A stretch of 64,000 nucleotides of DNA. It comes from Phytomonas francai. Its lineage: Eukaryota; Euglenozoa; Kinetoplastea; Trypanosomatida; Trypanosomatidae. Positions 1 through 8,682 of this stretch are shown here, one piece after another; position 1 is the first letter of the stretch, and each line of letters begins with the position of its first letter. The notes under the pieces were generated by a model. It did not search any database. It was given only the letters and a program-made list of their open reading frames with translations, and had not been told where the DNA came from. Position numbers and translations under genes: made by a program. Location: NCBI GenBank assembly GCA_001766655.1, contig MJCC01000002.1, forward strand, positions 1,145,027 to 1,209,026. The letters run 5' to 3'.

Positions 1-220
1 TACGTGGGCATTTACATGGAAGAAAACAGATCACCATAATTATCACTCCAATAAGTTACCCAATTCAATATTTAGTAGGATAAGGGAGAAAAGGAATGTG
101 GAGAGGATTTCTGGATCGTCTTTCACACGTCATTGGTATATATGTATATATTACATTTACAATTTATTTAAATTGCGAATTTTTTGGTCTTTTCCTACTA
201 TTATTTCTATTTCGATAGTG

Positions 221-745
221 ATGTCTCAATCGGCTCATAAACAAACGCATGCCCTTACTAACGAGGAGTTGGAAAAGCAAATTGAGCGTCTAACGTTACT
301 GCGGAAACCTGTTCAATTATCTGATCCTTTTCCTGTCTGCCCGACGCAAAAACTACCTCAATCAAAAATAGACCGTATGGTTGATCATTTATATTCACAA
401 TCTCTTGCAATGCGCTCAGCAAGCATTGCCAACCTAGAAGCCCGTATTTATAAGTCTGATAAATTTTCTCATAAACCGTTGAGCCAAGCTGAAGTTGAAC
501 TTTCCGTTCGCCGCCTGTACAATGATGCAATTTTGAAGAAAAAAGAAAACCTAGATAGATCTAGGGAGCAATATTTATTTCATTATCCTCGCACAGAGAA
601 AAAGATTCCATTAAAAGACATTGTGACACACATGTATTCAAATCGCATAGAAGCTAAGGAAAAAACAGCCCTAAAACTATATGAAAAATACGTTTCTTCC
701 AGTGGGCACGATACAATTCGTGCAGAATCTCTTGTGGATGAGTAG
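221..745 (+). CDS. Small three-fold-repeat protein, function unknown
   Basis: This encodes a basic, helical protein of 174 residues. I do not recognise a named family. It holds three copies of a roughly 40-residue unit, with pattern [K/P]-L-x-x-x-[IV]-x-x-x-V-x-[RH]-L-Y followed by a charged helix. The conserved tyrosines fall at residues 58, 100 and 139, and a weaker copy may lie at residues 11-28. I chose the ATG at 221 because the frame upstream (from a GTG at 98) reads as low-complexity aromatic and hydrophobic residues and includes a pyrimidine-rich tract ending in AG at 217-218, which looks like a trans-splice acceptor rather than coding sequence. That would leave an extremely short 5' UTR. 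Repeats of this type occur in many trypanosomatid-specific proteins. Reality of the gene is likely; its function is not inferable. Confidence 0.7.
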   Translation: MSQSAHKQTHALTNEELEKQIERLTLLRKPVQLSDPFPVCPTQKLPQSKIDRMVDHLYSQSLAMRSASIANLEARIYKSDKFSHKPLSQAEVELSVRRLYNDAILKKKENLDRSREQYLFHYPRTEKKIPLKDIVTHMYSNRIEAKEKTALKLYEKYVSSSGHDTIRAESLVDE

Positions 746-1265
746 AAAAACTTATGCTATTTTTATAAAAATCATCCATGCACAATAGTTGTTATATTGC
801 TATAAAGACAGAAGGATCTAGTGCTTGATGTCAAAAATTGTAAAAAGAAACTCATTTGTGCATATGAAACTATTTGCTTTTTCATCAAAATTTAAACGAA
901 CAGAAGGATAAGAGATGTAAAAGATGGAGGTATTTAGATATTACGCTTAGTAACACCTGAATTCTGAGTGAATCATGTTTTTTTTTGTATATTATGTTTT
1001 GACTGTCATCTACTATGATAGGAAAAATGGGGTGAATAAATGTAGAAGGTAACGTCCTTTTATTTTCCTATTTTTTTATCCTTTGATAATCATGAAATTA
1101 AGCAAATACATAATCTTCCCTTATTCCTGAATCAATGGTTTATTTCTCCCCCTGAAAAAAAGCTCAAAGAAGCATTAGCCTTTTGGATAAAAAGAGAAAC
1201 AGTTCAAAGCCGAGTTGGCATTCTGAGTGCAATTCTCTGCCGTTAGCACGACGATTCTACGCAAA
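746..1265. other. Intergenic, probable trans-splice acceptor region
   Basis: No gene is visible. The stretch is AT-rich. A pyrimidine-dominated run at about 1050-1080 and another at about 1140-1155 precede AG dinucleotides ahead of the Gemin2-like gene, as expected for its spliced-leader addition site. The GTG-initiated reading upstream of 1266 belongs to this leader. Confidence 0.5.
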
Positions 1266-2885
1266 ATGGACGAAGAGGCTGATTCTTACTTAAAGCGCGT
1301 ATCAAAAATGAAGCATCAACACTTCAGCAAAGGCTTTGCATCCGTTAAACGAATCTCTTCCGGCGTTTCACAACTAACATTTTCGGGAAAGGAATTTGAT
1401 ACCTTGCATCTGGCCTACCATCGAACCACAAACATTTTACCGATGAAAAAGAAACGCGATCGTTCGGGTGACGACGACGACGACGACGGCGCTTCAGGTG
1501 ATAAAAGGATTAAATCCTTTGAGGGTCTGTCTGCTGCCCCCGTTAATTGTGACTCTATTAGGCCCAATTTTGTCGATCCAGGCGTCTCTTCGTTGGGTCC
1601 CGAAAGGGCGCGCGACTCGGTGCGATCCCACGCCGGCGGGGCCCCGGCCCCCGTGGCCGGACAGCGGCGCGTGAGCCTCATCGACAAGTGGTTCCCGGGC
1701 AACACCCTGAAGGAGGCCACCGTGGAGGTCGGCCACGCCCCCTCGGCCGAGTTTGTCCAGGCGACGGTGGCGCGCGTGACGCGAGCGCGCGAGCAGATGA
1801 TCCTGCTCCGCAGTGGGGTCGAGGACCTGGAGATGCTGCTGCGCGAGGGGGCCCCGTCGCCGGGGGCAAAGTCGACGCGGCAGCCCGCAGGGCGCAGGGA
1901 AGGGGGTATTGGGACGGACTCGGCGATCACCCGTCTAATAAAGCATGTTGGTCTTGCTTCGATCAGTGAGGCACTAGCACAGTTTGCATCGGAGCCTTGT
2001 CAACGGCCTGACTTGGTGAGAAAACAGCTAAAGCAACTCATGTATCGCAAGAATATTTCAGCCATTTCCCATTCCTCCGACATTGAACGAATGCAAGAGT
2101 TTCTGGATCTTAAAGGTCCTGAGACTAGCAATCTACCCACACTTTCGCATTTTATTTGGCTGGGCAGTGTCAACACAACGGCGTTATTTATAATTCTCGT
2201 GCAACGTTTCCTGCGTCGAATACGCATTCATACTTCTCCAGAAAAAGATGGCTTAGGTAAAGTGGTTTACCAAGCCACTGGTACTGTAGGTCCTTCCAAA
2301 ACTAGTGATAACGATGATGCCAAGAAAAGTAAACTGTCTAGCGCTGAGAGGGATAACATTGAAGAGGTGACAAATGTTTCTCACAAAAGTGTTCGAGATC
2401 AGGCCGAGACTCTCGCCACCGGTACGAGTCTCACACCAAGCCAACAGAAGCTGTTATCTTTTTTTCGTGTGTTCATGCCAATATGGGGGGCACCGCAGGA
2501 AACAGCTATTGAAGGGCTGGCCGACGGGGCTGCTTCCGCCCCGCATCTGATCTTCTCCGGGTACGGAGTGTGGCTGCTCGCCTGTTTGGTGTCGCTCGAC
2601 ACACCACTGGACCCGGATACGGACCGCCTCGTCCACAGTTGGTTTCGTACAAGCTGTGAGCAGATCCGAGTGCTAGGGGAGTGGAAAGGAGTTCACGGTG
2701 AGCAGCGTGCCGCGCTTCTCGAGGCACTTCAAAAGAGCAATACCCCCTTTGAAGCGGATACAAAATACAAAACATACACTCGAATCGAGGATATAGGTTC
2801 AAAGGAGCTTCGTGCGCTGTACACAATTGTTGTTATTCTCGCTAAATTTTTCCGCCAAAATCAAAACCGCTTTATTCCTCTATAA
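1266..2885 (+). CDS. Gemin2/SIP1-like SMN-complex protein
   Basis: Gemin2 partners SMN in loading Sm proteins onto spliceosomal snRNAs; trypanosomes have a reduced SMN-Gemin2 pair. The product has 539 residues, longer than human Gemin2 (about 280). The resemblance I see is in two places. The N-terminal helix (E-A-D-S-Y-L-K-R-V, residues 4-12) resembles the SMN-binding helix of Gemin2 with its Y-L-R-R-V core. The C-terminal 110 residues follow the Gemin2 fold pattern: W-L-x-A-C-L with a P-L-x-P loop, then a segment ending C-E-Q-I-R-V-L, then a last helix L-x-x-L-Y-T-I-V-V-I-L-A-K-F-F-R-Q, matching the end of Gemin2 (L-L-I-C-L-V-S-R-Y-F-D-Q). Between them lie an Asp run, a GC-rich Ala/Arg/Gly section (about 1590-1890) and a middle helix resembling the Gemin2 core. 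Start at ATG 1266; only GTG lies upstream in frame. Assigned by eye. Confidence 0.65.
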   Translation: MDEEADSYLKRVSKMKHQHFSKGFASVKRISSGVSQLTFSGKEFDTLHLAYHRTTNILPMKKKRDRSGDDDDDDGASGDKRIKSFEGLSAAPVNCDSIRPNFVDPGVSSLGPERARDSVRSHAGGAPAPVAGQRRVSLIDKWFPGNTLKEATVEVGHAPSAEFVQATVARVTRAREQMILLRSGVEDLEMLLREGAPSPGAKSTRQPAGRREGGIGTDSAITRLIKHVGLASISEALAQFASEPCQRPDLVRKQLKQLMYRKNISAISHSSDIERMQEFLDLKGPETSNLPTLSHFIWLGSVNTTALFIILVQRFLRRIRIHTSPEKDGLGKVVYQATGTVGPSKTSDNDDAKKSKLSSAERDNIEEVTNVSHKSVRDQAETLATGTSLTPSQQKLLSFFRVFMPIWGAPQETAIEGLADGAASAPHLIFSGYGVWLLACLVSLDTPLDPDTDRLVHSWFRTSCEQIRVLGEWKGVHGEQRAALLEALQKSNTPFEADTKYKTYTRIEDIGSKELRALYTIVVILAKFFRQNQNRFIPL

Positions 2886-3497
2886 TAATATGTGACAAAT
2901 GCATAATATGGTAAAGCTGTTGGAGTGGGTAGGCACGCCATAAATAAGCCCCATTCATAATGGTTGTTGCAAAAGGACTCTATCATGAGGAATGCATGAA
3001 ACATGGATGATTACCGTTGGACATTTGTTATAGGATATACGATTTATCAAACACTTCAAGAAATTGTGAATGCGACATTAATGGAGTTGTCCAAGCTACT
3101 TTGGTCACTGTTAGCTTCAACTAGTAGCTGGAAAATTTAACGAGATTGTGGATCGTTTTTTTTTGCGATCCTTCACTTTACGCGCAGATATTTTGAGACA
3201 ACATTACAATAACTTGATACAACATTTAGTAATCAATATACATATATATATATATATATGTGTGTGTGTGTATATTAGGAGTACATGCAATGTAAGCGGG
3301 TACACACAAGATGCTTTTAGATTGGGTATATGGCTAACCGCAGAGGATACCTTTGATCATGAATTATTCCTACGTAAAATCCTGACATATTTCGTCCCTT
3401 TATTTCGAACAAATTTCCTCGTGTATTTTGCAATTAATAATCATTTAAAATATATGCTCGACCTGAACACGTATAACTAAGCAACCCCTATTTAAAA
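2886..3497. other. Intergenic with a TA/TG microsatellite
   Basis: No convincing gene. An open frame on the plus strand at 3148-3480 is driven by a simple repeat and has no coding character. The stretch includes the alternating TA then TG repeat at about 3239-3275. Confidence 0.5.
3239..3275. repeat. Dinucleotide microsatellite (TA)n-(TG)n
   Basis: An alternating run of TA units passes directly into TG units. It is a simple-sequence repeat in the 3' flank of the Gemin2-like gene. Similar tracts recur at about 10160-10189, 15378-15404, 19905-19940 and 53808-53824. Confidence 0.85.
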
Positions 3498-4659
3498 ATG
3501 CGGAGAACTGCAGTTTTGTTAAGGCGTTCAGTAGTGCCTGTTGCTTCCACCTACTGTGTGCTGGAGGGAGGGCAGTCCTTTGTGGCATCATTCCGGTTCA
3601 AACAATTAGCCTAAGTTTGTGTAAAGACAAACTAAGCCATTTGTTTAAACTGCAAAGGTTACATTTTGTTGGATGCCCTTTGATTTTCTCTTTACGAGGC
3701 CATTCTGACGCATCATTATCGTACTTAAGTCAGGGTAAAGAGGCGCATAAGCATTCGAACGCGGAAGCGCATGACAATGACTATGAAGATTATATCATAA
3801 GGGGATGCAAGTGAGACTCACCAGAGCTCCCAGAGTGCTTAGGCTTTTCACCAGACGAACCATTTGAAGAGAATCAACTACAGCGGAATGATAGTTTTTT
3901 TGTAAAAATTTTCCATCCCAATAACTCAACCGCGCCACCGCCGTACACGACTGAGGTATACCCCACAATAAAGAGGCATACGACACGTTAAGTTGCTCTC
4001 CAAAAGACAGCACAAATAGGCGAAATTTGGGGGCCGACGTCTACCAAAATGCTGAATACATCGCCTTCTCAGATGAAGCACGTCGGCGTTCCCATAATCA
4101 GTTTTTTTATATCATACCAACCCTTTCCCTTTATGTGTTTCATGTCTATATGGTCTTGTAGGACAAGAAGAAGTTCCTTTGATCAGATTATGCATGGCAT
4201 TTTCTGGCAATATATTGGATTACCAAGCTTCACATTCAAGCTCTGAGCTCAGGGAGTTTTTTTGCGTGTCATTCGACTTATCTCTCAGAAAATGCGAAGC
4301 TCAGAGAGAGGAATGCCGCGACGATGTTGTTGCACCAAGATGCGCATAACGTGCGGATGCAACTGCAGGGTAGTTCAAACAAGGATGCGGTGAATGTGGA
4401 GATTCAGGTTGTAGTCAGCGTTCCAAAGGACGGCAATATATCACCCATAACATCCTCCAAAGAAGGGGCACAACCTCTCTTAAAGGATGAACATGATCTT
4501 GTGCGCAGCACTACCCTCACATTCGATAAAGGTGTGCTGGATGTCATAATTTCGTTCGCATCTAAAGGCTTCAAACAGGAAACTGAGTACTCTGTAAAGA
4601 CGGTCGATCAAATGCGGAGATTCGTTTTAGTAGGCAAGACTTTCACATTAAATGCATGA
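3498..4659 (+). pseudogene. Decayed gene, probable former mitochondrial protein
   Basis: The region reads as one protein of roughly 370 residues that has been broken several times. It opens with an ATG at 3498 and a typical mitochondrial presequence (M-R-R-T-A-V-L-L-R-R-S-V-V-P). Coding-like sequence then shifts frame near 3600-3612, crosses a TGA at 3812, shifts again between 3955 and 3990, shifts at a seven-T run near 4101-4108, and shifts once more at a second seven-T run at 4257-4263. The last piece, open from the ATG at 4324 to the stop at 4657, could still be read as a 111-residue protein and looks the most coding-like. It falls in an otherwise gene-sized gap on the same strand as its neighbours. 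I do not recognise the family. Neighbouring genes, including one of 5,302 codons elsewhere, are intact, so widespread sequencing error is unlikely, but two breaks at homopolymers leave that possible locally. Confidence 0.5.
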
Positions 4660-5129
4660 AAGAGGGCTAGGTCGTACTTTGTACCTCCTTTCTTTTAAAA
4701 ATAACGTACCGATAGCCCAAAGGATTTCAATAGCCCTTGATTCCTTATTTGTTGACAATCGCATACTTACATAGTAACTTTCGTTGCTTTCAGTTTCCCT
4801 GTCTTTAAGTATTTTGTAGGGGATGTCAGCCATTTCAATCAGCAAGACAAAATAACGGAGTATTAAGCAATAAAAGTTTGATAATGATGATTAAAAGTGT
4901 GAATTCAGAAATAATCTAATTTTTGAGGATACATTATTGTCTTGTTGATAACGCCCCTTGTTTTGCTTCGAATGGTATTGCACATCCTTCCCCCCCCCCC
5001 CCCCCCATACCATTTTCTCTGGGGCGACAATATATTGTTTGAAAGAATGCATTATGAAATAATTACACCATGCTGTTATCCCTTTTCCCTTAAGCTAACA
5101 GAAGAGAAAAAGTGTAATTAGTCATCATC
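4660..5129. other. Intergenic with C17 tract and splice acceptor
   Basis: No gene seen. It contains an uninterrupted run of 17 C at 4990-5006 and, close to NAA15, a pyrimidine tract at about 5074-5090 followed by AG at 5093-5094 and 5100-5101. Confidence 0.5.
5074..5102 (+). promoter_or_regulatory. Likely trans-splice acceptor for NAA15
   Basis: A T/C-rich tract precedes two closely spaced AG dinucleotides about 30 bases ahead of the start codon at 5130, the usual layout for spliced-leader addition in trypanosomatids. Inferred from layout only. Confidence 0.45.
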
Positions 5130-7274
5130 ATGTTGTCAGAACCAATACTACCGCCCGCGCAGCGGCGCCTTTTCGAAAAAATGGGAAACGAACTTGAGAG
5201 CCGTGAGTACACAAAAGCACTACGCTCGGCGGTCGCAATCCTCGGAGTGGTACCAGAGCATGCCGATACGCTCGCTGTGAAAGGTGTATCGTTGTTTAAT
5301 CTGGACAACAAGGAAGAAGGGTATGAGACAATCAAAAAGGCCATTGCACTTAAACCGAGTTCGATAATGGCATGGCACTCTTTAGGAGTGTGCCAACGCA
5401 GTGACAGGAACTACCACGAAGCTCTCAAGGCATTCAAGCGCACACTCACAATAGATCCGAACAATTTCAACGTTATGCGGGATATCTCGTCGATCTGCAT
5501 ACAACTAAGAGATTGGGAACAATTTTTGGAGGTTCGTGAGAAAATGTTGACCCTCAAATCTGGAAATCGCGCGAATTGGATCGCGCTTTCCTGTGGTCAC
5601 CGCATCCTTGGTAATTACAAACTCGCTGCCGCTGTAATGGATGTAATGGCTTCAATTATGAGTTGCGGTGATCACCCTGTAGAGGTAAGTGAAGTGCAAC
5701 TTTATCGAGTTGAGCTTGAACTAGAAAGTGGTGAACCACAAAAAGCGCTGGAGCTGCTGAAGCGACACGATGCAGAAATAACGAATGTTGTTACCAAACT
5801 ATTGTTGCGTGCCAAGGCGCATGCTCAGCTTGGCCAGAAAGCAGAAGCTACCAAGCGCTACATGGAACTTATATCTATGGGTTTGCACGAGGCTGAGTGC
5901 ATCGCTGCTATTGCGCAACTGCAAAAAATACCATTGGACGCGTATCTTCGTCCCAAGCGAGATGTGCACAGATACATGGAACTGATGGAACAGGTACTTG
6001 AGGTTAGTCACAAAAACAGTAACTACGCAAGTCGTCACATTCTAGACTGTGTACCGTTGGATCAGTTCAAGGAGCGCCTCGCCACATTCATCAAACCCTA
6101 CATCGTGCGCCTGATTCCCTCCATCATCAGCATTCTCAAGTCTCTATATCGAGATGAAGACCGTGCCAAGGTAGTTGGCGAAGTCTTTCAGCAGTGGGAA
6201 CGCGAGCTCCTTTCGGACGATTTTTCTAGCTTCGGCTGCGAAAAAAATCCATGCTACATTCTTTGGGTGAGGATGTTTCTTGCGTCCCACCATCGCCGGA
6301 CGGGAGATTACACTACCGCGCATGATTACATTGACAAGGCCATTGCCCACACCCCCACACTCGAGTTATTGTATCTTGAGAAGAGCAAAATTTGCGCACG
6401 CGAGGGTAAGACGTCGGAAATGGCACAGTACGCTGATTTTTGCCGGAATCTGGATCTTCAGGATAAATACTTGAACAGTAAGGCGGTCAAATGCTTTTTC
6501 CGCGACAATCAGATTGAAAAAGGTGAGGAGACGATGCAGTTATTCTACAAGGAATCGGTCGTACCAGGTGACACTTATCTTACTGCACTGGAATCGCAAT
6601 GCTCCTGGTACGAACGCGAGGTAGGGGAGGCTTTTTACCGCCGCGGCGACTACATATCCGCCCTTCAAAACCTCCTCCTATTCGAGGTACACCACTACAA
6701 TAATCACTGTGAACTAACCGATTTCCATGCGTACGTTTTTCGGCGCTGCACGATGCGGCCATGGTTCAACGTCATTGACTGTGATAATAACATGGGTAAA
6801 AACAAGTTCTTCCTGAAACAATGTCCGGCCATTGTGCGCTGCTACATGAAAGTAGCCGAATTGGGCGAGGAGGCGGTGCGCGCCGCGCACACACCGCGTC
6901 CAGAGTTGGTTCTAGACCAGGTTAGTTCCGAAGATGCCAAGCGCATCAGACAGCTGCAAAAGAATTATTATATTAAAGATATCGACCTCACGGAGCCAAT
7001 GGCGAAGGCCGAGCGTTACCTAGGCTTCCTTCTCGATAACTGTACACATCTTGAGAGTGTGCACACGCTGGCTGTAGAATACTACACCAAGAGAAATAAG
7101 CCTCTCGTGGTGGTTCGTGAATTCTTAGCCCTGAAGCGACTTGGCCACAAGGGATTGGGTGCACTAGTCGAGGAATTCACCCAAGGAATTTACGCGGAGC
7201 GTCTGAATGATATGGATGACCGCGTGCGTGTTGTTGTTGACGCGGCTTTGCAGCAGTTAAACAAATCTGACTAG
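5130..7274 (+). CDS. NAA15: NatA auxiliary subunit NAA15 (TPR protein)
   Basis: NAA15 is the ribosome-anchoring scaffold of the N-terminal acetyltransferase NatA; it wraps the catalytic subunit NAA10 and acetylates Ala/Ser/Thr/Gly-starting nascent chains. The 714-residue product begins with the family signature L-P-P-A-Q-R-R-L-F-E and follows the NAA15 TPR series closely: A-D-T-L-A-V-K-G (about residue 45), W-H-S-L-G-V-C-Q-R-S-D-R-N-Y-x-E-A (about 85-105), I-D-P-N-N-F-N-V-M-R-D-I-S and Q-L-R-D-W (about 115-135), then N-R-A-N-W-I-A (about 148). Helical repeats continue to the C-terminus. It is shorter than the animal protein (about 866), consistent with a reduced C-terminal tail. The start codon is the first ATG after a good splice acceptor. 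No frameshift or odd composition. Very likely correct. Confidence 0.92.
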   Translation: MLSEPILPPAQRRLFEKMGNELESREYTKALRSAVAILGVVPEHADTLAVKGVSLFNLDNKEEGYETIKKAIALKPSSIMAWHSLGVCQRSDRNYHEALKAFKRTLTIDPNNFNVMRDISSICIQLRDWEQFLEVREKMLTLKSGNRANWIALSCGHRILGNYKLAAAVMDVMASIMSCGDHPVEVSEVQLYRVELELESGEPQKALELLKRHDAEITNVVTKLLLRAKAHAQLGQKAEATKRYMELISMGLHEAECIAAIAQLQKIPLDAYLRPKRDVHRYMELMEQVLEVSHKNSNYASRHILDCVPLDQFKERLATFIKPYIVRLIPSIISILKSLYRDEDRAKVVGEVFQQWERELLSDDFSSFGCEKNPCYILWVRMFLASHHRRTGDYTTAHDYIDKAIAHTPTLELLYLEKSKICAREGKTSEMAQYADFCRNLDLQDKYLNSKAVKCFFRDNQIEKGEETMQLFYKESVVPGDTYLTALESQCSWYEREVGEAFYRRGDYISALQNLLLFEVHHYNNHCELTDFHAYVFRRCTMRPWFNVIDCDNNMGKNKFFLKQCPAIVRCYMKVAELGEEAVRAAHTPRPELVLDQVSSEDAKRIRQLQKNYYIKDIDLTEPMAKAERYLGFLLDNCTHLESVHTLAVEYYTKRNKPLVVVREFLALKRLGHKGLGALVEEFTQGIYAERLNDMDDRVRVVVDAALQQLNKSD

Positions 7275-7719
7275 CGGTTTCAATAGATAAAGGATTTTAG
7301 TACAAGCGTGCGCAGATCTGCAGAATTTACTTACAGTTAGGGTGAACCACTGTTTTTTTTTTAACTTGATCATCTATTCATTCTTTATGTGAATATGTGG
7401 CCCCAACGGGAGAGGAACATTTCCATTTCCTATTCTTTTATTTTCTTCGACAACGCTGTATTCCTGATGTCACGCCTAGCATTCACGTAATGATTCGCTA
7501 ATATTAACTTTTAATAAATTGATGAATAACAGTAAAAAATGAGTAAACTCTACAAAAGGGTAACCTTGTAAATCAAAACACTAATGCACAATGTGATGTC
7601 AAAGGCAATCTTAAACAAGTCTTTCCTTTTTTCCTTAAATTAGGCGATTCAAGCTATCGATCTGACCACGCCATTTACGATCTATCCTGCCAAATAGTAT
7701 ATACGTTCTCCTAACAAAG
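7275..7719. other. Intergenic, AT-rich
   Basis: No gene visible on either strand. The right end holds a pyrimidine tract (about 7619-7635) and AG at 7642-7643 that probably serve the PARP-finger gene. Confidence 0.5.
7619..7643 (+). promoter_or_regulatory. Likely trans-splice acceptor for PARP-finger gene
   Basis: A C/T-rich run is followed within about 10 bases by AG, 77 bases ahead of the ATG at 7720. Fits trans-splicing layout; not proven. Confidence 0.45.
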
Positions 7720-8214
7720 ATGCCTAGACTTGTTGTTGAATATGCCAAATCTGGGAGGTCCACCTGCTCTGCGTCTAATTGTGGCTCAAAGATTGTGAAA
7801 CATGAGATTCGCATCGGAAGTGTGAGCGACAATCCGTTCGAAGAAGGTGCTGGGGAAATCGTTAAATGGAGACATCTTTGCTGCTTTTCGGAAAGACAAA
7901 TGAAAAATGCAATCAATTCAGGTGCTGTAAATCAAATTGAGGGCGTTGAGAACCTCTCTAACACCGACAAAGATTTGATCCTCAAGTTTCAAAAAGGTGA
8001 ACTGGAAGGTAAAAAGGAGCTCATCGGGCGTGTGGGTGACGTTGCGAACTCGCCTCTTGCTGAAGCACTCAAAAAAGGAAAACGCACTACACGAAAGAAG
8101 GCGTCAGAAAAAACGGAGAAAGATTCGGCACCTCCAAAGAAAGTGCAAAAAGGGGAACGGGGGAAAAAGGCATCTGAAAAAGAGGGCTCAGTTGATTCCA
8201 ACGCGACGGAATAA
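7720..8214 (+). CDS. Single PARP-type zinc finger protein with basic tail
   Basis: The 164-residue product is one PARP-type zinc finger (residues about 5-85) plus a Lys-rich tail. The finger has the family features: Y-A-K-S-G-R-S at 8-14, zinc ligands Cys16, Cys21, His52 and Cys55, an I-R-I-G strand at 30-33, the W-R-H-L-C-C-F motif at 50-56 and a later G-V-E-x-L-S-x-x-D segment. Such fingers recognise DNA breaks or unusual DNA in PARP1 and DNA ligase III. No PARP catalytic, BRCT or ligase domain is present, so it is a stand-alone DNA-binding protein, probably nuclear or kinetoplast-associated given its basic K-K-A-S-E-K repeats. The first two ligands are four residues apart, wider than the usual two. 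The last protein gene of the plus-strand cluster before the strand switch. Confidence 0.8.
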   Translation: MPRLVVEYAKSGRSTCSASNCGSKIVKHEIRIGSVSDNPFEEGAGEIVKWRHLCCFSERQMKNAINSGAVNQIEGVENLSNTDKDLILKFQKGELEGKKELIGRVGDVANSPLAEALKKGKRTTRKKASEKTEKDSAPPKKVQKGERGKKASEKEGSVDSNATE

Positions 8215-8522
8215 TGATAATTTTGAGGGCATGCTTGTTCATAAAAACGCTTGACTGCATACTTCCCCAATCTTTATTTTCGTTTAACGCAGGGGATCGT
8301 CGCGGGAGGGAAAAAAAGGGTGATGATCCAATATTATGAAAAATTATGCGATAAAAAACCTGAGGTAAAGTCGTTTAAACTCGTTTACTGGACCCCTCTT
8401 GCAATTTTTTTTTGGGGGGGGTGGGATGTGCTCGTGTATCACAGACACCCAAAACTCAAAATATCTTCGCTCTCCTTCTCATTTGAAAACAAAAGAGTAA
8501 TCCGATAGGCAAAACCGCTAGA
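8215..8522. other. Cluster-end flank, nothing recognised
   Basis: 3' flank of the PARP-finger gene. It contains a T run followed by a G-rich run at about 8406-8424. No gene is supported. Confidence 0.45.
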
Positions 8523-8529
8523 GTTTATA

Positions 8530-8610
8530 GGCGCATGTCCTGCCGGAGGGCCCGGCCCGTGCGTCTTGGTCGAGATATGTCTCCGCTGGAAAGTCCACCG
8601 GCACCAACAG
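8530..8610 (+). ncRNA. Candidate structured RNA upstream of tRNA-Thr, copy 1
   Basis: A GC-rich 81-nt block inside an AT-rich region folds well on paper. Hairpin A pairs 8530-8537 with 8558-8565 (8 pairs, one or two G-U) and continues above a bulge with 8542-8546 paired to 8552-8556, loop of five. Domain B is closed by 8566-8570 with 8603-8607 and encloses a GAGA/TCTC hairpin (8572-8575 with 8580-8583) and a second hairpin (8585-8589 with 8598-8602, or 8587-8589 with 8595-8597). There is no run of four T between the block and the tRNA, so it could be part of the pre-tRNA leader. It resembles no snRNA, 7SL or 5S that I can recall. Whether it is transcribed is unknown. Confidence 0.35.
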
Positions 8611-8611
8611 A

Positions 8612-8682
8612 GGCTGCTTAGCTCAATGGCAGAGCGCCGTCCTAGTAAGACGGAGGTCAGGGGTTCGATCCCCCTAGCGGCC
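8612..8682 (+). tRNA. tRNA-Thr (anticodon AGT), copy 1
   Basis: A complete 71-nt cloverleaf. The acceptor stem pairs GGCTGCT with AGCGGCC. The D arm is GCTC/GAGC. The anticodon stem CCGTC/GACGG encloses the loop CTAGTAA, giving anticodon AGT (A34 would be modified to inosine). The T arm is AGGGG/CCCCT with TTCGATC. A run of five T follows immediately and serves as a Pol III terminator. No intron. Confidence 0.95.

Noticed and set aside
98..220. N-terminal extension of the first gene
   Set aside because: Begins with GTG and reads through the polypyrimidine/AG acceptor region; the ATG at 221 is a better start.
3148..3480. Plus-strand frame of 110 codons
   Set aside because: Contains translated microsatellite (alternating Ile/Tyr and Cys/Val) and lacks coding composition.
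8523..8611. U6 snRNA, 7SL, 5S or tRNA-Sec at the block beside tRNA-Thr
   Set aside because: tRNA-Thr is the companion of U6 in T. brucei, so I looked on both strands. No U6, 7SL, 5S or selenocysteine-tRNA signature (for example an intact B box) was found.
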